In this document: piece by piece, positions 10,301-17,460 of the stretch
Numbering within the stretch: position 1 is the first letter of the stretch
How the letters are laid out: each line of letters begins with the position of its first letter
Source: an uncultured Akkermansia sp.
GTDB taxonomy: Bacteria > Verrucomicrobiota > Verrucomicrobiia > Verrucomicrobiales > Akkermansiaceae
DNA: 29,873 nt
Assembly (NCBI GenBank): GCA_904501955.1
Contig: CAJGCY010000013.1
Location: forward strand, 1 to 29,873
Direction: 5' to 3'
Notes under the pieces: generated by a model
Database searches by the model: none
The model's input: the letters and a program-made list of their open reading frames with translations, nothing else
What the model was told of the DNA's origin: nothing
Program-made: the position numbers and the translations under genes

Positions 10301-13026
10301 GTTGCACCGGTATTCAGAGTTACGCCGGCATTCACCAGGGCATCCGTGCTCCGCAAGGTCAGCGTAGACCCTTGCTGCACCATCACAGAACCATCAAAGT
10401 CGGTATTAGCGCCGGAAATCTCCACGGTTCCCGGTCCGGTAAGCTGCATAGTTCCGCTACCGGAGAGGATGCCGGATATCTCCAATGAACTGCCGGCGGA
10501 GGAGGAGTTAAGGGTTACCGCCTGATCCACCGTCATCTTGGCAGCAATGCTATTGCCGGCATCCGCATAGCTTATGTAAGCGCCGTTTGCAAGCTGCAAG
10601 CCACCCCCATCAGACTCACCCGTGATGGAGGATGCGCCGGAAAGGTACACTTTATTATCGGTATACAATGTTTGGGTGGTCATGCCGATATCAAGATGAC
10701 CGCCATTCATCAGACGCAGCGCACCGGAATCGTCAGCCATGAGCTCATCCGAACCCTCACCGAGTTTCAGCTTGCCGTTATCCAGAATCAACTCGCCGTG
10801 TACGGCACCCTGGGCGTTCTTCACCGTCACTGAGCCGAGCTCTACTGTCAGGTTGCCCAGGTCGTGCATCTCCGTCACCGTGGCGGAGCGGGATTGCACC
10901 TCGATAGCCACATTGGTGTAGCCGGAATCATCCTTCTCGCCGATGATGCTCACGTTGTCAATGGTGCAGCCGGAACCGAAGAAGAGGGAAGCAGCATCAC
11001 TCTGCACATTCACCCTGTAGCCACTGTCATAGGTTACGCCGTGGGCATCGAGAGCCAGCGTACCGAACAGGTTGATGATGGGGAGGGAAGATGTGGAAAG
11101 AGAGGAGGCGGCAGATGAAGTCTGCACGTGCACATGCGCCCCCGACCCCACCGTCAGGCTTTTCACTTGCAGGTTGTCAAAATACACATCATGCTCCTGC
11201 GTGTTCACCTTCAAATGACCGGCCGTTACTACGCCGAGGTAGTGCTGCTCCGCCGTACCGGCAATGGTGATGTTGCCGGATTCGCCGACGGAGAGGTTGC
11301 CGGTTACATTGACCAGAGCATTATCGTAGGCGTTGCCGACATCTTCACCGGCACTCACGGCAATGTTCATCTCCTTAGCCGTCACATTGCCATAGATGTC
11401 CAGACTGCCGGCATTCGTGTCCGAACCGGAATTCACGGTGAAATTGCCGACTACCGTCACATCGCCATCAATCACGATGTGGTCAGTCCCCAACGTCATG
11501 TCCTTCGCTACCGTGGTTGCGCTGCGCAGCTCAAGAGAGCCAGTGCCGGAGGTCGTCATATTCCCCTGAACAACGAGCAGGTTATGGAACGTCACATCAC
11601 CGGCACCCGTGTTGATGGCAGCATCACCCAGAGTCGCAATACGACCGCCACGGAAGCTGTAGCCACCGTCTGTGATACCGAAATTCATCACCACCAAATC
11701 CTGAGTGACGGTGATGTCACGGTTCGCGGCGTCCGCCCCGAAGTAAACGTTGGAAAGAGCGGTAAAGACTTCGCTATCTGTGCCATCGGGTTGCGCGCAC
11801 CAGTTGGCAGAACCGGGGTTCCACTTATCATCCGCAGCGCCGGTCCAGTACAGGTTACCGTCGTGCAAGTCTTTGATGGTCACCACACCGGCCACAGAGG
11901 TATTCACAGCAGCGCTGTTCACCGTGATACCGCTGTAAACGAAATGCGCCGTTTCCCAACCGGTCAAGGTACCGGCGGCGTCGCTCACGGCAGCATTCTC
12001 TATGAGCACCTTATCACCACTTGCAAGGCCGTGCAAGTCAAAGCATACATTGTCCACCGTCAGGGTTCCTCCGGCAGCCACGCGCATGTCGCGCTGGCGC
12101 TGTGTCTCCTCAAAGGTGATATAGCCACGCAGGGTGCTTTCCCCGGCGAAGTCAACATTCTGCAGGGTGGCATATTCTGAAGAAGTACCGGCATGGAGCG
12201 TCACATTCGTCAGCACGGCGGCATTCTCCCCATCCGCGGATTTGATGATATTATGCGCCGTCGCGAGCCCGCCGGAAACAGCACGGTATATTTCACCCGT
12301 AACCAGCATGGCCACGTTCTCCAGCGTGCCTCCGCTTACGGCATTGGCACCCACGTCCATCGATACGCCGGAGGCAAGCACAAGCTCACCCTCGCTCACC
12401 GTGGCGCCGGAAATGGAACCGCGCACGTCATCCGTAATGAGCAATCTGCCGCTTCCCTCTTTGATGAACGCCCCGGATTCATATACAACATGCCCATTTA
12501 CCACTGCAGAATTGGTTTCAAGGCATTTAAGCGTCAGCGTACTATCTTGCTCCACATTGATAACCGTTGTATTACCGCCGATTACCAAGGACGTGTCTAC
12601 CACGGCGGATGCGGAAGCGCTCACACGCTCCGTGACTGTTAAAGCGCCACCGCTGAAACGATAGTTACTGCCGGTAATATCCACCGTGCCAGCAGTTACG
12701 CCCTCCGGTGCAATTTGTACAGACTTATTCAACGATGCCCCTTCAACTCCTTCATCGAACAACACGTGAGAGCCCTCGGTATATGTCGACTCGCCGCCAT
12801 CGGCATCCACCCACGCCGCGGTAGTATCCGTATCCCACACAGCCGGCTCACCTGCCACAGAATCCCAGCTGAGCTCAGCCGTCGGCTCTGCAGCACTTAC
12901 GTAAAGATACGTATCACTTTGAGAATAAACATTACCACCACCATCAACAGCGGCCATCGTTATGCCCGGCACACTCATCACTGCCATCAGTGATTTCCAT
13001 ACCACATGCGGAAGATGTAATTTCAT
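4393..13026 (-). CDS. Giant beta-strand-repeat (PATR) surface protein with PEP-CTERM tail, 2877 aa
   Basis: A signal peptide covers about residues 1-25 (hydrophobic SLMAVMSVPGITMA). The body is low in Cys and rich in G/T/S/N/D, as expected of a long beta-helix. Autotransporter-associated beta-strand repeats (TIGR02601/PATR type) are clear near residues 2125 (NTYTGGTQLQEGRL), 2317 (NSYSGGTEIDAGTLRV) and 2435 (SSYSGGTYVSRGTVEV), with weaker ones near 870 and 1125. Trp-rich modules of the same protein class lie near 50-95, 390-440 (LYWTGAADDKW) and 1024-1070 (NVWESQYGGVW). The last 25 residues are a textbook PEP-CTERM: PEPATATLSLLALAAL followed by RRRRRA. No C-terminal 12-strand autotransporter barrel is present, so export and anchoring should use Sec plus an exosortase-type system rather than type V secretion. 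A likely role is adhesion or surface layer; the ligand is unknown. The segment around residues 1025-1620 is clearly less GC-rich than the rest. Confidence 0.93.
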   Translation of the reverse strand: MKLHLPHVVWKSLMAVMSVPGITMAAVDGGGNVYSQSDTYLYVSAAEPTAELSWDSVAGEPAVWDTDTTAAWVDADGGESTYTEGSHVLFDEGVEGASLNKSVQIAPEGVTAGTVDITGSNYRFSGGALTVTERVSASASAVVDTSLVIGGNTTVINVEQDSTLTLKCLETNSAVVNGHVVYESGAFIKEGSGRLLITDDVRGSISGATVSEGELVLASGVSMDVGANAVSGGTLENVAMLVTGEIYRAVSGGLATAHNIIKSADGENAAVLTNVTLHAGTSSEYATLQNVDFAGESTLRGYITFEETQRQRDMRVAAGGTLTVDNVCFDLHGLASGDKVLIENAAVSDAAGTLTGWETAHFVYSGITVNSAAVNTSVAGVVTIKDLHDGNLYWTGAADDKWNPGSANWCAQPDGTDSEVFTALSNVYFGADAANRDITVTQDLVVMNFGITDGGYSFRGGRIATLGDAAINTGAGDVTFHNLLVVQGNMTTSGTGSLELRSATTVAKDMTLGTDHIVIDGDVTVVGNFTVNSGSDTNAGSLDIYGNVTAKEMNIAVSAGEDVGNAYDNALVNVTGNLSVGESGNITIAGTAEQHYLGVVTAGHLKVNTQEHDVYFDNLQVKSLTVGSGAHVHVQTSSAASSLSTSSLPIINLFGTLALDAHGVTYDSGYRVNVQSDAASLFFGSGCTIDNVSIIGEKDDSGYTNVAIEVQSRSATVTEMHDLGNLTVELGSVTVKNAQGAVHGELILDNGKLKLGEGSDELMADDSGALRLMNGGHLDIGMTTQTLYTDNKVYLSGASSITGESDGGGLQLANGAYISYADAGNSIAAKMTVDQAVTLNSSSAGSSLEISGILSGSGTMQLTGPGTVEISGANTDFDGSVMVQQGSTLTLRSTDALVNAGVTLNTGATLALDAPGAVNINALTLHNGSSLAISSITGTDEFSALHAVLNTNQGVTFGDENVELNVIFSDKLVTMTTYNLMTGVTSIDNLSLNVTHDGVALDASQYKIGLDADTGLLYIYTLMGNVWESQYGGVWSTVQDDYSKCWSGGSYYDETGEYTAAIFGDLSGGDVACRIDVDGKVSPGDVYFVADSTEYIFEDPKYYPEGQLAAGTNIHKDGTGNVTLGLRGNQTSSAALGDMDIQAGTLRLVKNLAVQGAITVESDARLAVAYSVDGDLYSERVRLLMGAETTYTIGGMRGLDAQDNIIPKDAVLSGVTVDANGIRGEKGLPGRMEWAQIEGSAILSNLNLINSRINTENGQGNIELTNVTLSTTDDGKSQQNGYYQLYNVTIGKEVEVEATGRYYLSGNVTFKDTLINEGIVYLSNVKTVEIGQISYTFEIDDDGRSTYTYRFIDSQGEGRYDGYSRPGIDADRICINGIRLKDGPYGDCGLAEGIDYTYTDNKDGSVTLSIGNGTVGMPQWDERWGKMENAPGISRRYAETDPDTNLVIAEGNNDDADYYLYSSIVNEENADKVNEGKAISITLSSAANGNIAAAGCIEKGEAAFADHEVWIYDRSGFKTVIGGLANWSETPQSAATHILINTDARWMNQQKELVVGGSRWGWQYGESYVTVKDGNIKKLIGGSYEWVEQTGTAHVFVDGGEIGEIFAAGYLAVLHGTQVVDGRKRAVEMLLTGGTLGWENGRVFGGGDKGTVNGDIYIRMEQSENSILEIRSQLVGGANAGTVNGDIVLDLVSGKANRVDAAGLGWEGSNLQAYTNGNVLVNLYSDFQLSKGAGKGLYGGKELSNHVTFGEGYASTLNFAESGVYELGFIANDGYSGSADSVTVTGFDRITMADGAHAIVALSMFDTNMVNDGNKDSISPLSISGKGVVEVIGHGANFGRDILLTDGATLKVSTSVIGLTGAEDDRTITVTEGSSIDFSGFPVETQYQGDSDYAGLGFNVVISGHGANGMGALYKGKYESTLYPNDKDATSTIVNRIVLPNVVLTGSASVGVEAQEYLFMNADGLGQTQLDLARHTFTKLGAGDFIARSVEMKAGTVLVQQGAFGSDLEGHGAQTDMVLAAGTELKLDSTRLVVAGNTGLELRSLSGSGKVTLNGSTLTLHTDAGSTYYAEYMDETQAYDQFSGTTGFGYAVFSGLISDGSNRGKLAKTGYGVHYISGSSNTYTGGTQLQEGRLYLLGTGVASEFSKGVSKVASGVAGTGAIVWGSANAELYLGHDAHIYNEGTTNVAGGKMTIGVEGAPNGVLADFVGIHSKDGASVIMGGVEYVEIETHNLKSIAVNAYYADGTEYVAGTDIDRNKMLLVKKSDWDLVKNTAVTGFSDTGYNEAIYSGVLYDSNNVAAKLHKVGVGTLVLDQSNSYSGGTEIDAGTLRVRGWGSLGKNVKENTVTVQDGATLMFTHNGGYGGDEPREAANDITIDGRGDNRWVGNSATDGDTAALISAVGPAVTFTLSGDISGTGNVLHSGEGVLVLSGDSSYSGGTYVSRGTVEVQSATGLGDTASGQGAVTIERDADLRVTVETGYTGERMVTKLASESNDIQGDVTITGTADTERVLHMDGNGYKALSTTLNENGTLLVNGAATDGVAVTAESALLTGKGTVVVSDAAASGASATFDSMIDYNGDFRVEGDKASIKVNTGTFIEGSIHVAGQQASVSTGSDIYIVDGESLHLRSTGSASVPPAGGDAAPQQDSSAAVITGGALSVAAGAVLSVSNQSTEYEYNLSTLQETAAVQLSNVTLSPAADMPADVAYNAVGIEEGVYKGFFDTSIALNQQAAGSVQAADGLKLSGGATYDTVQSNICLMGGTLTLDTMEHSLLNFTSTFDGASEFGLGDSQLVLFSGVGGVYFGTDGIDAKADSGIYYTRADRYISNSDFIDENTLLVYDSYAEVVYLHNGMIPEPATATLSLLALAALAARRRRRA

Positions 13027-13060
13027 GAGCTCTCAGATATGATGTATGAATAATAATTAG

Positions 13061-13098
13061 GCCGTTGAAAACAAGTAGGAGGGAGCATTTTCAACGGC
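13061..13098 (-). promoter_or_regulatory. 5'-leader hairpin of the giant surface protein mRNA
   Basis: The arms gccgttgaaaa (13061-13071) and ttttcaacggc (13088-13098) form a perfect 11-bp stem with a 16-nt loop. In the mRNA the loop reads ugcucccuccuacuug and contains CCUCC, the core of the 16S anti-Shine-Dalgarno. It sits 34 nt before the ATG and about 12 nt after the predicted transcript start, so it belongs to the leader and is too early and lacks the U-run for an ordinary terminator. Confidence 0.55.
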
Positions 13099-13116
13099 AC
13101 TCGAGTCCGTGGGGCA

Positions 13117-13145
13117 ATGTTACCACATACCACCCCCCGAGTCAA
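13117..13145 (-). promoter_or_regulatory. Sigma70-like promoter for the giant surface protein
   Basis: On the minus strand, TTGACT (13140-13145), a 17-nt spacer and TAACAT (13117-13122). Transcription would start near 13110 and leave a leader of about 84 nt, containing the hairpin at 13061-13098. Confidence 0.5.
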
Positions 13146-13218
13146 GACCACAATTCGGCATAATTTATATTTTTACACGGAATTAAAAATACAGAACTTA
13201 TCAATATTTTTTATAGCT

Positions 13219-13265
13219 CTGTTAATTATGGTTGATGCCGCTTTTGCCCTGAGCGACAAATCGGA
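13219..13265 (+). repeat. Dispersed intergenic repeat, copy A
   Basis: The segment starting ctgttaa and ending ctgagcgacaaatcgga matches 27356-27406 in the same orientation, with about 33 of 39 positions identical over the core and small indels. It is non-coding in both places. Confidence 0.65.
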
Positions 13266-13297
13266 AGTTGAAGGGGCGTTTGTAACATTCATTCTAT

Positions 13298-13343
13298 CGG
13301 AGCGAGGGGCTGTTGTCCCGCATAGAGATTAGCCCCTGCTCCG
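13298..13343. repeat. Intergenic bulged inverted repeat
   Basis: The arms 13298-13311 and 13331-13343 pair over 13 bp with one bulged G at 13304 and a 19-nt loop. On the plus strand it is followed by gcattttgttt. It lies just downstream of the 526-aa gene, whose minus-strand transcript would lack a U-run after it. It may be a terminator-like element or part of a repeat. Confidence 0.5.
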
Positions 13344-13399
13344 AGCATTTTGTTTACCCTCCGCTTTATCGCACGCGGTGCGCAGAGGGGGAGTCCCCA

Positions 13400-14980
13400 T
13401 CATTTTCCGGCGGGAAACATGCGGGCGATTTTGCCGGTGTAGCAGTTCACCAACACGCGAGGCCAGGTTCCGGCGTAAGCATCAGGCGGGCTCAGCAAGA
13501 GGTAACCATCCCCCACGCCACACGATTGATAATAGAACGGAATCTCACCGTACTGTGCCTTTACGGCATCCAGAGCTAATTCACGCGCGCGCTCATGGCT
13601 GATTTTCTCGCGCTGGGCAGGTATTTTGCGCCCGAAGATGGCGGGGTGCTCTTGCAGCACGCGTTGCATGGCCTGTGCGTGCTGCGCATTCACCGGGAGC
13701 GGGCGGAACGAAAAATCCCCCAGGCAAAGAACCTTCTCCGAGGCAACGATGACACCCTCGCGCTCGCCGAAGCAGAGGTACAGCTCTTCATCAGCAGGGT
13801 AAATGCCATCCTGCGGGGCCTTGCCCTCGCGCTCCAGGTGGTAGCTGAGGCGCCTTCCCTTGCCGAAGCCTGAGCCTTTCAATTGCTCCAGCACTTCCAC
13901 GGTGTAATAAGCGCGGTAGTGGTACTCATTAAAGCGGATAGTCTGTTTTTGCACCTGCTTGACGCGTACAACAATATCTGCATCGCGCACCGTTCTGTAC
14001 ACAAAGTGACAATCAAGCAGTTCACGCGTCACGTTTGCACCGTTGTCGGCAATCGGCAAATACGGGCTACTCTCATCATGGCGCACTTGTACGGCGTAGG
14101 GGTCCTCCACCTGTTGCCCCAAAGCCAGTTGCTCGAATACCTCCACGTTGTTCCCGTTGGCCGGGATAAAACGCCCTTTGTCCGCAAACAAGATGAGCTT
14201 GTCGCCCTCGCGCTCGCAGGTGTCCGACATGAAAATGGCCGTGCTGCATTGTTTGCGGCGGCGTTCGTGCTCTGCGCGTTCAGCCTCCGTTGTTGACGGG
14301 CCGCTTACCTCTTGCAAAGGCCAATGCAGCTCAATAACGCCACCGGCATCGCAGCCTTTCCACCAGCTTTCCGGCAACGCCATCTCGGTGTAAACGTAAA
14401 AATCCTCATACCAACGGCCATCCTTTTCGAAGCGTTTGGCGGTGGAAGCAGAGCCCAAGCGGCAAGCAACGGTCGCGCGCTGCGCCTCCTGCGGCGTAAT
14501 GAACTGCAACTGAGGGGAGAGACCTGCCCAGCTGCTTATATGCGGGCGTGCTTCGCGCAGGTACGGCAGGGGAATCATCGCCTCCGCCGGAGCAAGTGCG
14601 GTCAGCACCTTGTCATCCCCGTGCAAGGAACGCAAATTCTGCAACAAACCAAGGTTAAGCACCCAACCAGGCGCATCAAATCCGGCATCCGCCACCGCGG
14701 TGGTCTCCAGCAGGAGCACCACGCCCCTATCAAGGCTGGTATACGACGAATCCAACACCTCCACCATGAGCAAGGGGGTATTTTTGGCGGAATAGAGCTG
14801 CACGGGCGGATTTTTCACCGCTTGCACGCACACGACCGGCGCGCCGCTCTTGCTCCAGCTCACCAAAGTGGCAGCTTGCGGGCTGAGCACCGGTGCTTGC
14901 TCAGCCGTAGTTTGCGCAGTGGTACTGCTCCACAACGGAGCAGCGCATATAAGGCTCATTAAGAAAGTTGTTTTCATCAT
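13400..14980 (-). CDS. Secreted protein of unknown function, 526 aa
   Basis: The N-terminus MMKTTFLMSLICAAPLWSS is a good signal peptide, with cleavage likely near residue 22 (TAQ-TT). I do not recognise the full-length protein. The visible parts are a Thr/Ala-rich start, a central region with a mobile Glu/Arg helix (residues about 235-245, AERAEHERRRKQ), a segment with EYHYRAYYTVEVLEQLKG near 370-390, and a C-terminal 60 residues of the form ARELALDAVKAQY...W.VLVNCYTGKI. That last block resembles a PepSY-like or other small alpha/beta module, but only weakly. Two adjacent ATGs (14980, 14977) are possible starts; a -10-like TATACA (14983-14988) abuts them. The gene lies between an esterase and the giant surface protein on the same strand, each with its own promoter signal, so an accessory envelope role is only a guess. 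Confidence 0.8.
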   Translation of the reverse strand: MMKTTFLMSLICAAPLWSSTTAQTTAEQAPVLSPQAATLVSWSKSGAPVVCVQAVKNPPVQLYSAKNTPLLMVEVLDSSYTSLDRGVVLLLETTAVADAGFDAPGWVLNLGLLQNLRSLHGDDKVLTALAPAEAMIPLPYLREARPHISSWAGLSPQLQFITPQEAQRATVACRLGSASTAKRFEKDGRWYEDFYVYTEMALPESWWKGCDAGGVIELHWPLQEVSGPSTTEAERAEHERRRKQCSTAIFMSDTCEREGDKLILFADKGRFIPANGNNVEVFEQLALGQQVEDPYAVQVRHDESSPYLPIADNGANVTRELLDCHFVYRTVRDADIVVRVKQVQKQTIRFNEYHYRAYYTVEVLEQLKGSGFGKGRRLSYHLEREGKAPQDGIYPADEELYLCFGEREGVIVASEKVLCLGDFSFRPLPVNAQHAQAMQRVLQEHPAIFGRKIPAQREKISHERARELALDAVKAQYGEIPFYYQSCGVGDGYLLLSPPDAYAGTWPRVLVNCYTGKIARMFPAGK

Positions 14981-15042
14981 CTTGTATAGTTGTACGGACG
15001 TTTCAACACCGGTCTTTCAAGAATTCACCATTTTTTTCCTTT

Positions 15043-16479
15043 TTATTGAGCGGAGGCAGGGGCGTATGCGCCATCCGCCACGCCGGCGGAGCTCACCTTC
15101 ACCGCTACCTTACCGATGGGGGAAAGCACCAGCCCCGGCACATGCCCATTGCAGGCGGGATCCATGCCGGGCAGCGCCTCACCGATGAGGCGATCCCCCA
15201 GCCACACGTAGAATCCGGGCTCGCGCCCCTCCTCCGTGTTGCCGGGCACCAGCGCGATGCGGATTTCATCCTCATTCGCGGACATATCGGAGCAGTACAG
15301 CACGCGGTCCTTCTTCTCCCCCCAAATAATGGCGGATTCCGTCACCGTGAGCACGCCGGTCTGCTGCCCATTCCCCAGGGTGATGCGCAGGCCGTCCTCA
15401 GTCTGCCAGCCGCCCTTCTTGCCATCGCCCACGCTGCACTTCACCGCACCGGTAAAGGCGGTGGCATCCGCAACGGGCAATTTAACGGCACGAGTGGACT
15501 TGAACACTTTGCCTTTCAGCGGCAAGGGCGTAAACGCTGCGGAGGGCTTGCGCTCCAAGCCGACCGTACGCCCGGGGTAGCCGAGGGCATCCGCCACCTC
15601 AGCAGCAATGAGCAAATCCCCCTGCACCGTGGGGTGCAGCTTGTCATTGGCATTGAAGAATTGCGGCTCACCCACACCGGGCTTATCCGTGCGGGCGGGG
15701 TCGATGAGCCCCTTATTCACATCCACAAACTCGACATTTTTGAAAGCCGCCCAGTGTTTGAGCGCTTCATTATAATCCATCACCACGGCAAAATCCTCCG
15801 CTTTGTTGTTATTGTTGCGGACATCGTGCCACGTGGGGATGGCAAGGATGAGGATGCGCACCTTGGGGTTTGCCTTGCGCATGGTGTCCACAATGACATC
15901 CATATCACCATCCCCGCTCCAGCTCTTCCCCTTGCGGGTGCCGATGAGGTTCTTCTGCACCTCCGCCATGTGCTGCCCGGCGCCGATGCCGCCTTTGTTA
16001 CCGTAGTCTGAGAGCGTGTCATTGGTACCAATCATCATGACCATCACATCGGGCATCTGCGTGGCGGGGTCCAGCTTAAAATCTCCGGAGTACGTGGCAT
16101 CCACCCCCAGCCAGTCATGGATGTTGGAGTTCCCCAAGCGACCGGACTTATTGATGCGCCCGGCAATCTCATACGCACGCTCACTGCTCATGGCAGAGTG
16201 GCGGTTATTGAAGGGCACACCGGCATACGCCGTACCCGGCACGACGCAAAAACGCGGGTTTTGATTCCCCTGCGTCACACCGACGGCGACAAACTGCACG
16301 CCGTTGTCCACAAAAACTTTATGCAACGGCCAACGGTACGAGGGCGCACCATAACCGTGCGTGATGGAATCGCCCACGAACATGACATTACCCAAATTCG
16401 CCGGGGCGTCCTCTGCCATCGCAACACCTGCACCCAACACACTGCATGCAGCCAGCATTTTCATCATAGCCTTGCTCAT
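15043..16479 (-). CDS. Secreted SGNH/GDSL-family esterase with C-terminal accessory domain
   Basis: A 478-residue exported hydrolase. The signal peptide runs MSKAMMKMLAACSVLGAG to about residue 22 (AMA-ED). The catalytic domain (about 28-300) shows block I FVGDSITHGYG with nucleophile Ser38, block III MIGTNDTLSDYG with Asn153, and block V DKLHPT with Asp279 and His282. All family catalytic residues are therefore present. The remaining 170 residues start at GLERKPSAAF and are beta-rich, with a segment GFYVWLGDRLIGEALPG. They look like an added carbohydrate-binding or concanavalin-like module, which I infer from composition only. The substrate is unknown; deacetylation of a host or cell-wall glycan is plausible given the sialate esterase nearby. 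A promoter with a very short leader lies directly upstream. The 526-aa secreted protein follows 62 nt downstream. Confidence 0.9.
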   Translation of the reverse strand: MSKAMMKMLAACSVLGAGVAMAEDAPANLGNVMFVGDSITHGYGAPSYRWPLHKVFVDNGVQFVAVGVTQGNQNPRFCVVPGTAYAGVPFNNRHSAMSSERAYEIAGRINKSGRLGNSNIHDWLGVDATYSGDFKLDPATQMPDVMVMMIGTNDTLSDYGNKGGIGAGQHMAEVQKNLIGTRKGKSWSGDGDMDVIVDTMRKANPKVRILILAIPTWHDVRNNNNKAEDFAVVMDYNEALKHWAAFKNVEFVDVNKGLIDPARTDKPGVGEPQFFNANDKLHPTVQGDLLIAAEVADALGYPGRTVGLERKPSAAFTPLPLKGKVFKSTRAVKLPVADATAFTGAVKCSVGDGKKGGWQTEDGLRITLGNGQQTGVLTVTESAIIWGEKKDRVLYCSDMSANEDEIRIALVPGNTEEGREPGFYVWLGDRLIGEALPGMDPACNGHVPGLVLSPIGKVAVKVSSAGVADGAYAPASAQ

Positions 16480-16485
16480 GCTGCC

Positions 16486-16513
16486 AGTCTACCAATTCCC
16501 CGCCACAATGCAA
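16486..16513 (-). promoter_or_regulatory. Sigma70-like promoter for the GDSL esterase
   Basis: Minus strand TTGCAT (16508-16513), a 16-nt spacer, TAGACT (16486-16491), then only 6 nt to the ATG at 16479. It would give a leaderless mRNA. Confidence 0.4.
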
Positions 16514-16538
16514 GCTTTTTATCCAGTGTTGGGAAAAA

Positions 16539-16781
16539 ATGAATGAACCTGTTTTTGGAGCTATTGCAATAATGAAATTCAGCCATGTTACATTTATTGT
16601 CGGATTTACAAATGATAAAAAAGAAATCTACGCCTTGGGTGGCAACCAAAGTTCAAAAGTTAAAATTGAACGTTATGATAGAAAAAAAGTAATGGAATAT
16701 AGATTTCCTATTTCTGGAGGGTATTCTCAACTCAAACAAGTCGCCCCCCAATCCTACTCCGTTACCCGAAATACAGACTAG
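16539..16781 (+). pseudogene. C-terminal fragment of a TIGR02594-like (NlpC/P60-CHAP type) peptidase
   Basis: The 80 residues read NEPVFGAIAIMKFSHVTFIVG, then YALGGNQSSKVKIERY and YRFPISGG. This matches the last third of TIGR02594 phage/endolysin proteins, whose hallmark is GxIVV...HVGFVVG followed by LGGNQSxxV and YRxP. The conserved His (SHVTF) is kept, but the N-terminal part with the catalytic Cys (WCAxFVNW type) is absent. Homology can be traced only a few residues upstream of the ATG (a W near 16530-16532), and beyond that lies the promoter of the GDSL gene. It is therefore a truncated, probably inactive remnant. The DNA is far more AT-rich than the neighbouring esterase gene, pointing to acquisition from a phage or mobile element. 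Confidence 0.7.
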
Positions 16782-16803
16782 GTAAAAATATCCTCAAAAC
16801 TAT

Positions 16804-16826
16804 GGGAGGGGGATTTCTCCCCTCCC
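16804..16826. terminator. Terminator-like hairpin between convergent reading frames
   Basis: The 8-bp stem gggagggg/cccctccc has a 7-nt loop. On the minus strand it is followed by atagttttgagg, so it could end the 17408-16920 transcript, though it lies about 90 nt beyond the stop. It could also serve the plus-strand fragment. The U-run is poor. Confidence 0.4.
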
Positions 16827-16919
16827 TACATGCAACCATACACGCGTTGTGTTTTTGTGCATTAAGCCCAGTATGTAACAAAAGGGGGATTATGTTATGT
16901 GTTATGTTGGATAAAAGTC

Positions 16920-17408
16920 TTACTTTTTCTCAAAATAAGAAACCCAGAAGGAGCTGTTATCGGTATTTAAACAAAAATCATGTAGCAGTATTTTTGAGAA
17001 ACTATCATCCTCAAAATGACCGATTTCTTCACCTTTATCAGTATACAAGCAGAGACCGCGAAGAATAAGTTTATCCCACTGATGAGTTGTGTTTCCTCCA
17101 AAAAAATCCTCTCTAGTGATTAAAACAGCATCAACATATATAATATAATCATTTGTCATAACAGGCGATAAAACAAGCACGGCTTTGTTATTTGCACTCA
17201 CATGTGGAGTGAATATATAAACGCCTTGTATCTTTTCCGCTAATTTAAAGGGAGATTGTTCAGTATAAAGTTGACTAGCATTTTGAGAATATACAGGAAC
17301 ACTGCAAAATAATAAAAATATACACAAGTATAAAAGATTCTTGAATGAGATTATATTGCTATTATAACACACATGATTATCACAAATACAGGACTTTGTT
17401 TTTTTCAT
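16920..17408 (-). CDS. Small exported protein of unknown function, 162 aa
   Basis: A Lys/Cys-containing head of about 22 residues precedes a strong hydrophobic segment (NLLYLCIFLLFCSVPVYS, about residues 24-41) that reads as a signal peptide with a long n-region, cleaved near YSQ, or as a membrane anchor. A later methionine that trims the head is not available, so the long n-region is odd. The mature part (about 120 residues) has alternating hydrophobic residues typical of a beta fold (GVYIFTPHV, AVLVLSPVM, YIIYVDAVLI) and ends WVSYFEKK. I do not recognise it. It lies 52 nt downstream of the 244-aa gene and probably shares its transcript. Both genes are AT-rich, unlike their flanks. Confidence 0.65.
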   Translation of the reverse strand: MKKTKSCICDNHVCYNSNIISFKNLLYLCIFLLFCSVPVYSQNASQLYTEQSPFKLAEKIQGVYIFTPHVSANNKAVLVLSPVMTNDYIIYVDAVLITREDFFGGNTTHQWDKLILRGLCLYTDKGEEIGHFEDDSFSKILLHDFCLNTDNSSFWVSYFEKK

Positions 17409-17460
17409 AACTTTCTTTTAACGCTTTACGGTTCAAACCTCGGCATATAAGCATACCGAC

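Noticed and set aside
4717..12993. Many long plus-strand open frames opposite the giant gene (up to 350 aa at 11128-12180 and 299 aa at 6844-7743)
   Set aside because: They are shadows of a GC-rich, compositionally biased gene: no conserved motif, His/Arg/Thr-rich, and in register with the repeats on the other strand.
13061..13098. Rho-independent terminator
   Set aside because: The stem is followed by no U-run on the minus strand and it lies between a promoter and its gene, so a leader element fits better; attenuation cannot be excluded.
14968..16011. 347-aa plus-strand frame opposite the GDSL esterase
   Set aside because: Antisense of a gene with all SGNH catalytic blocks.
16802..17068. 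88-aa plus-strand frame starting in a hairpin
   Set aside because: It overlaps the 3' end of the 162-aa exported protein, begins inside a terminator-like hairpin and shows no motif.
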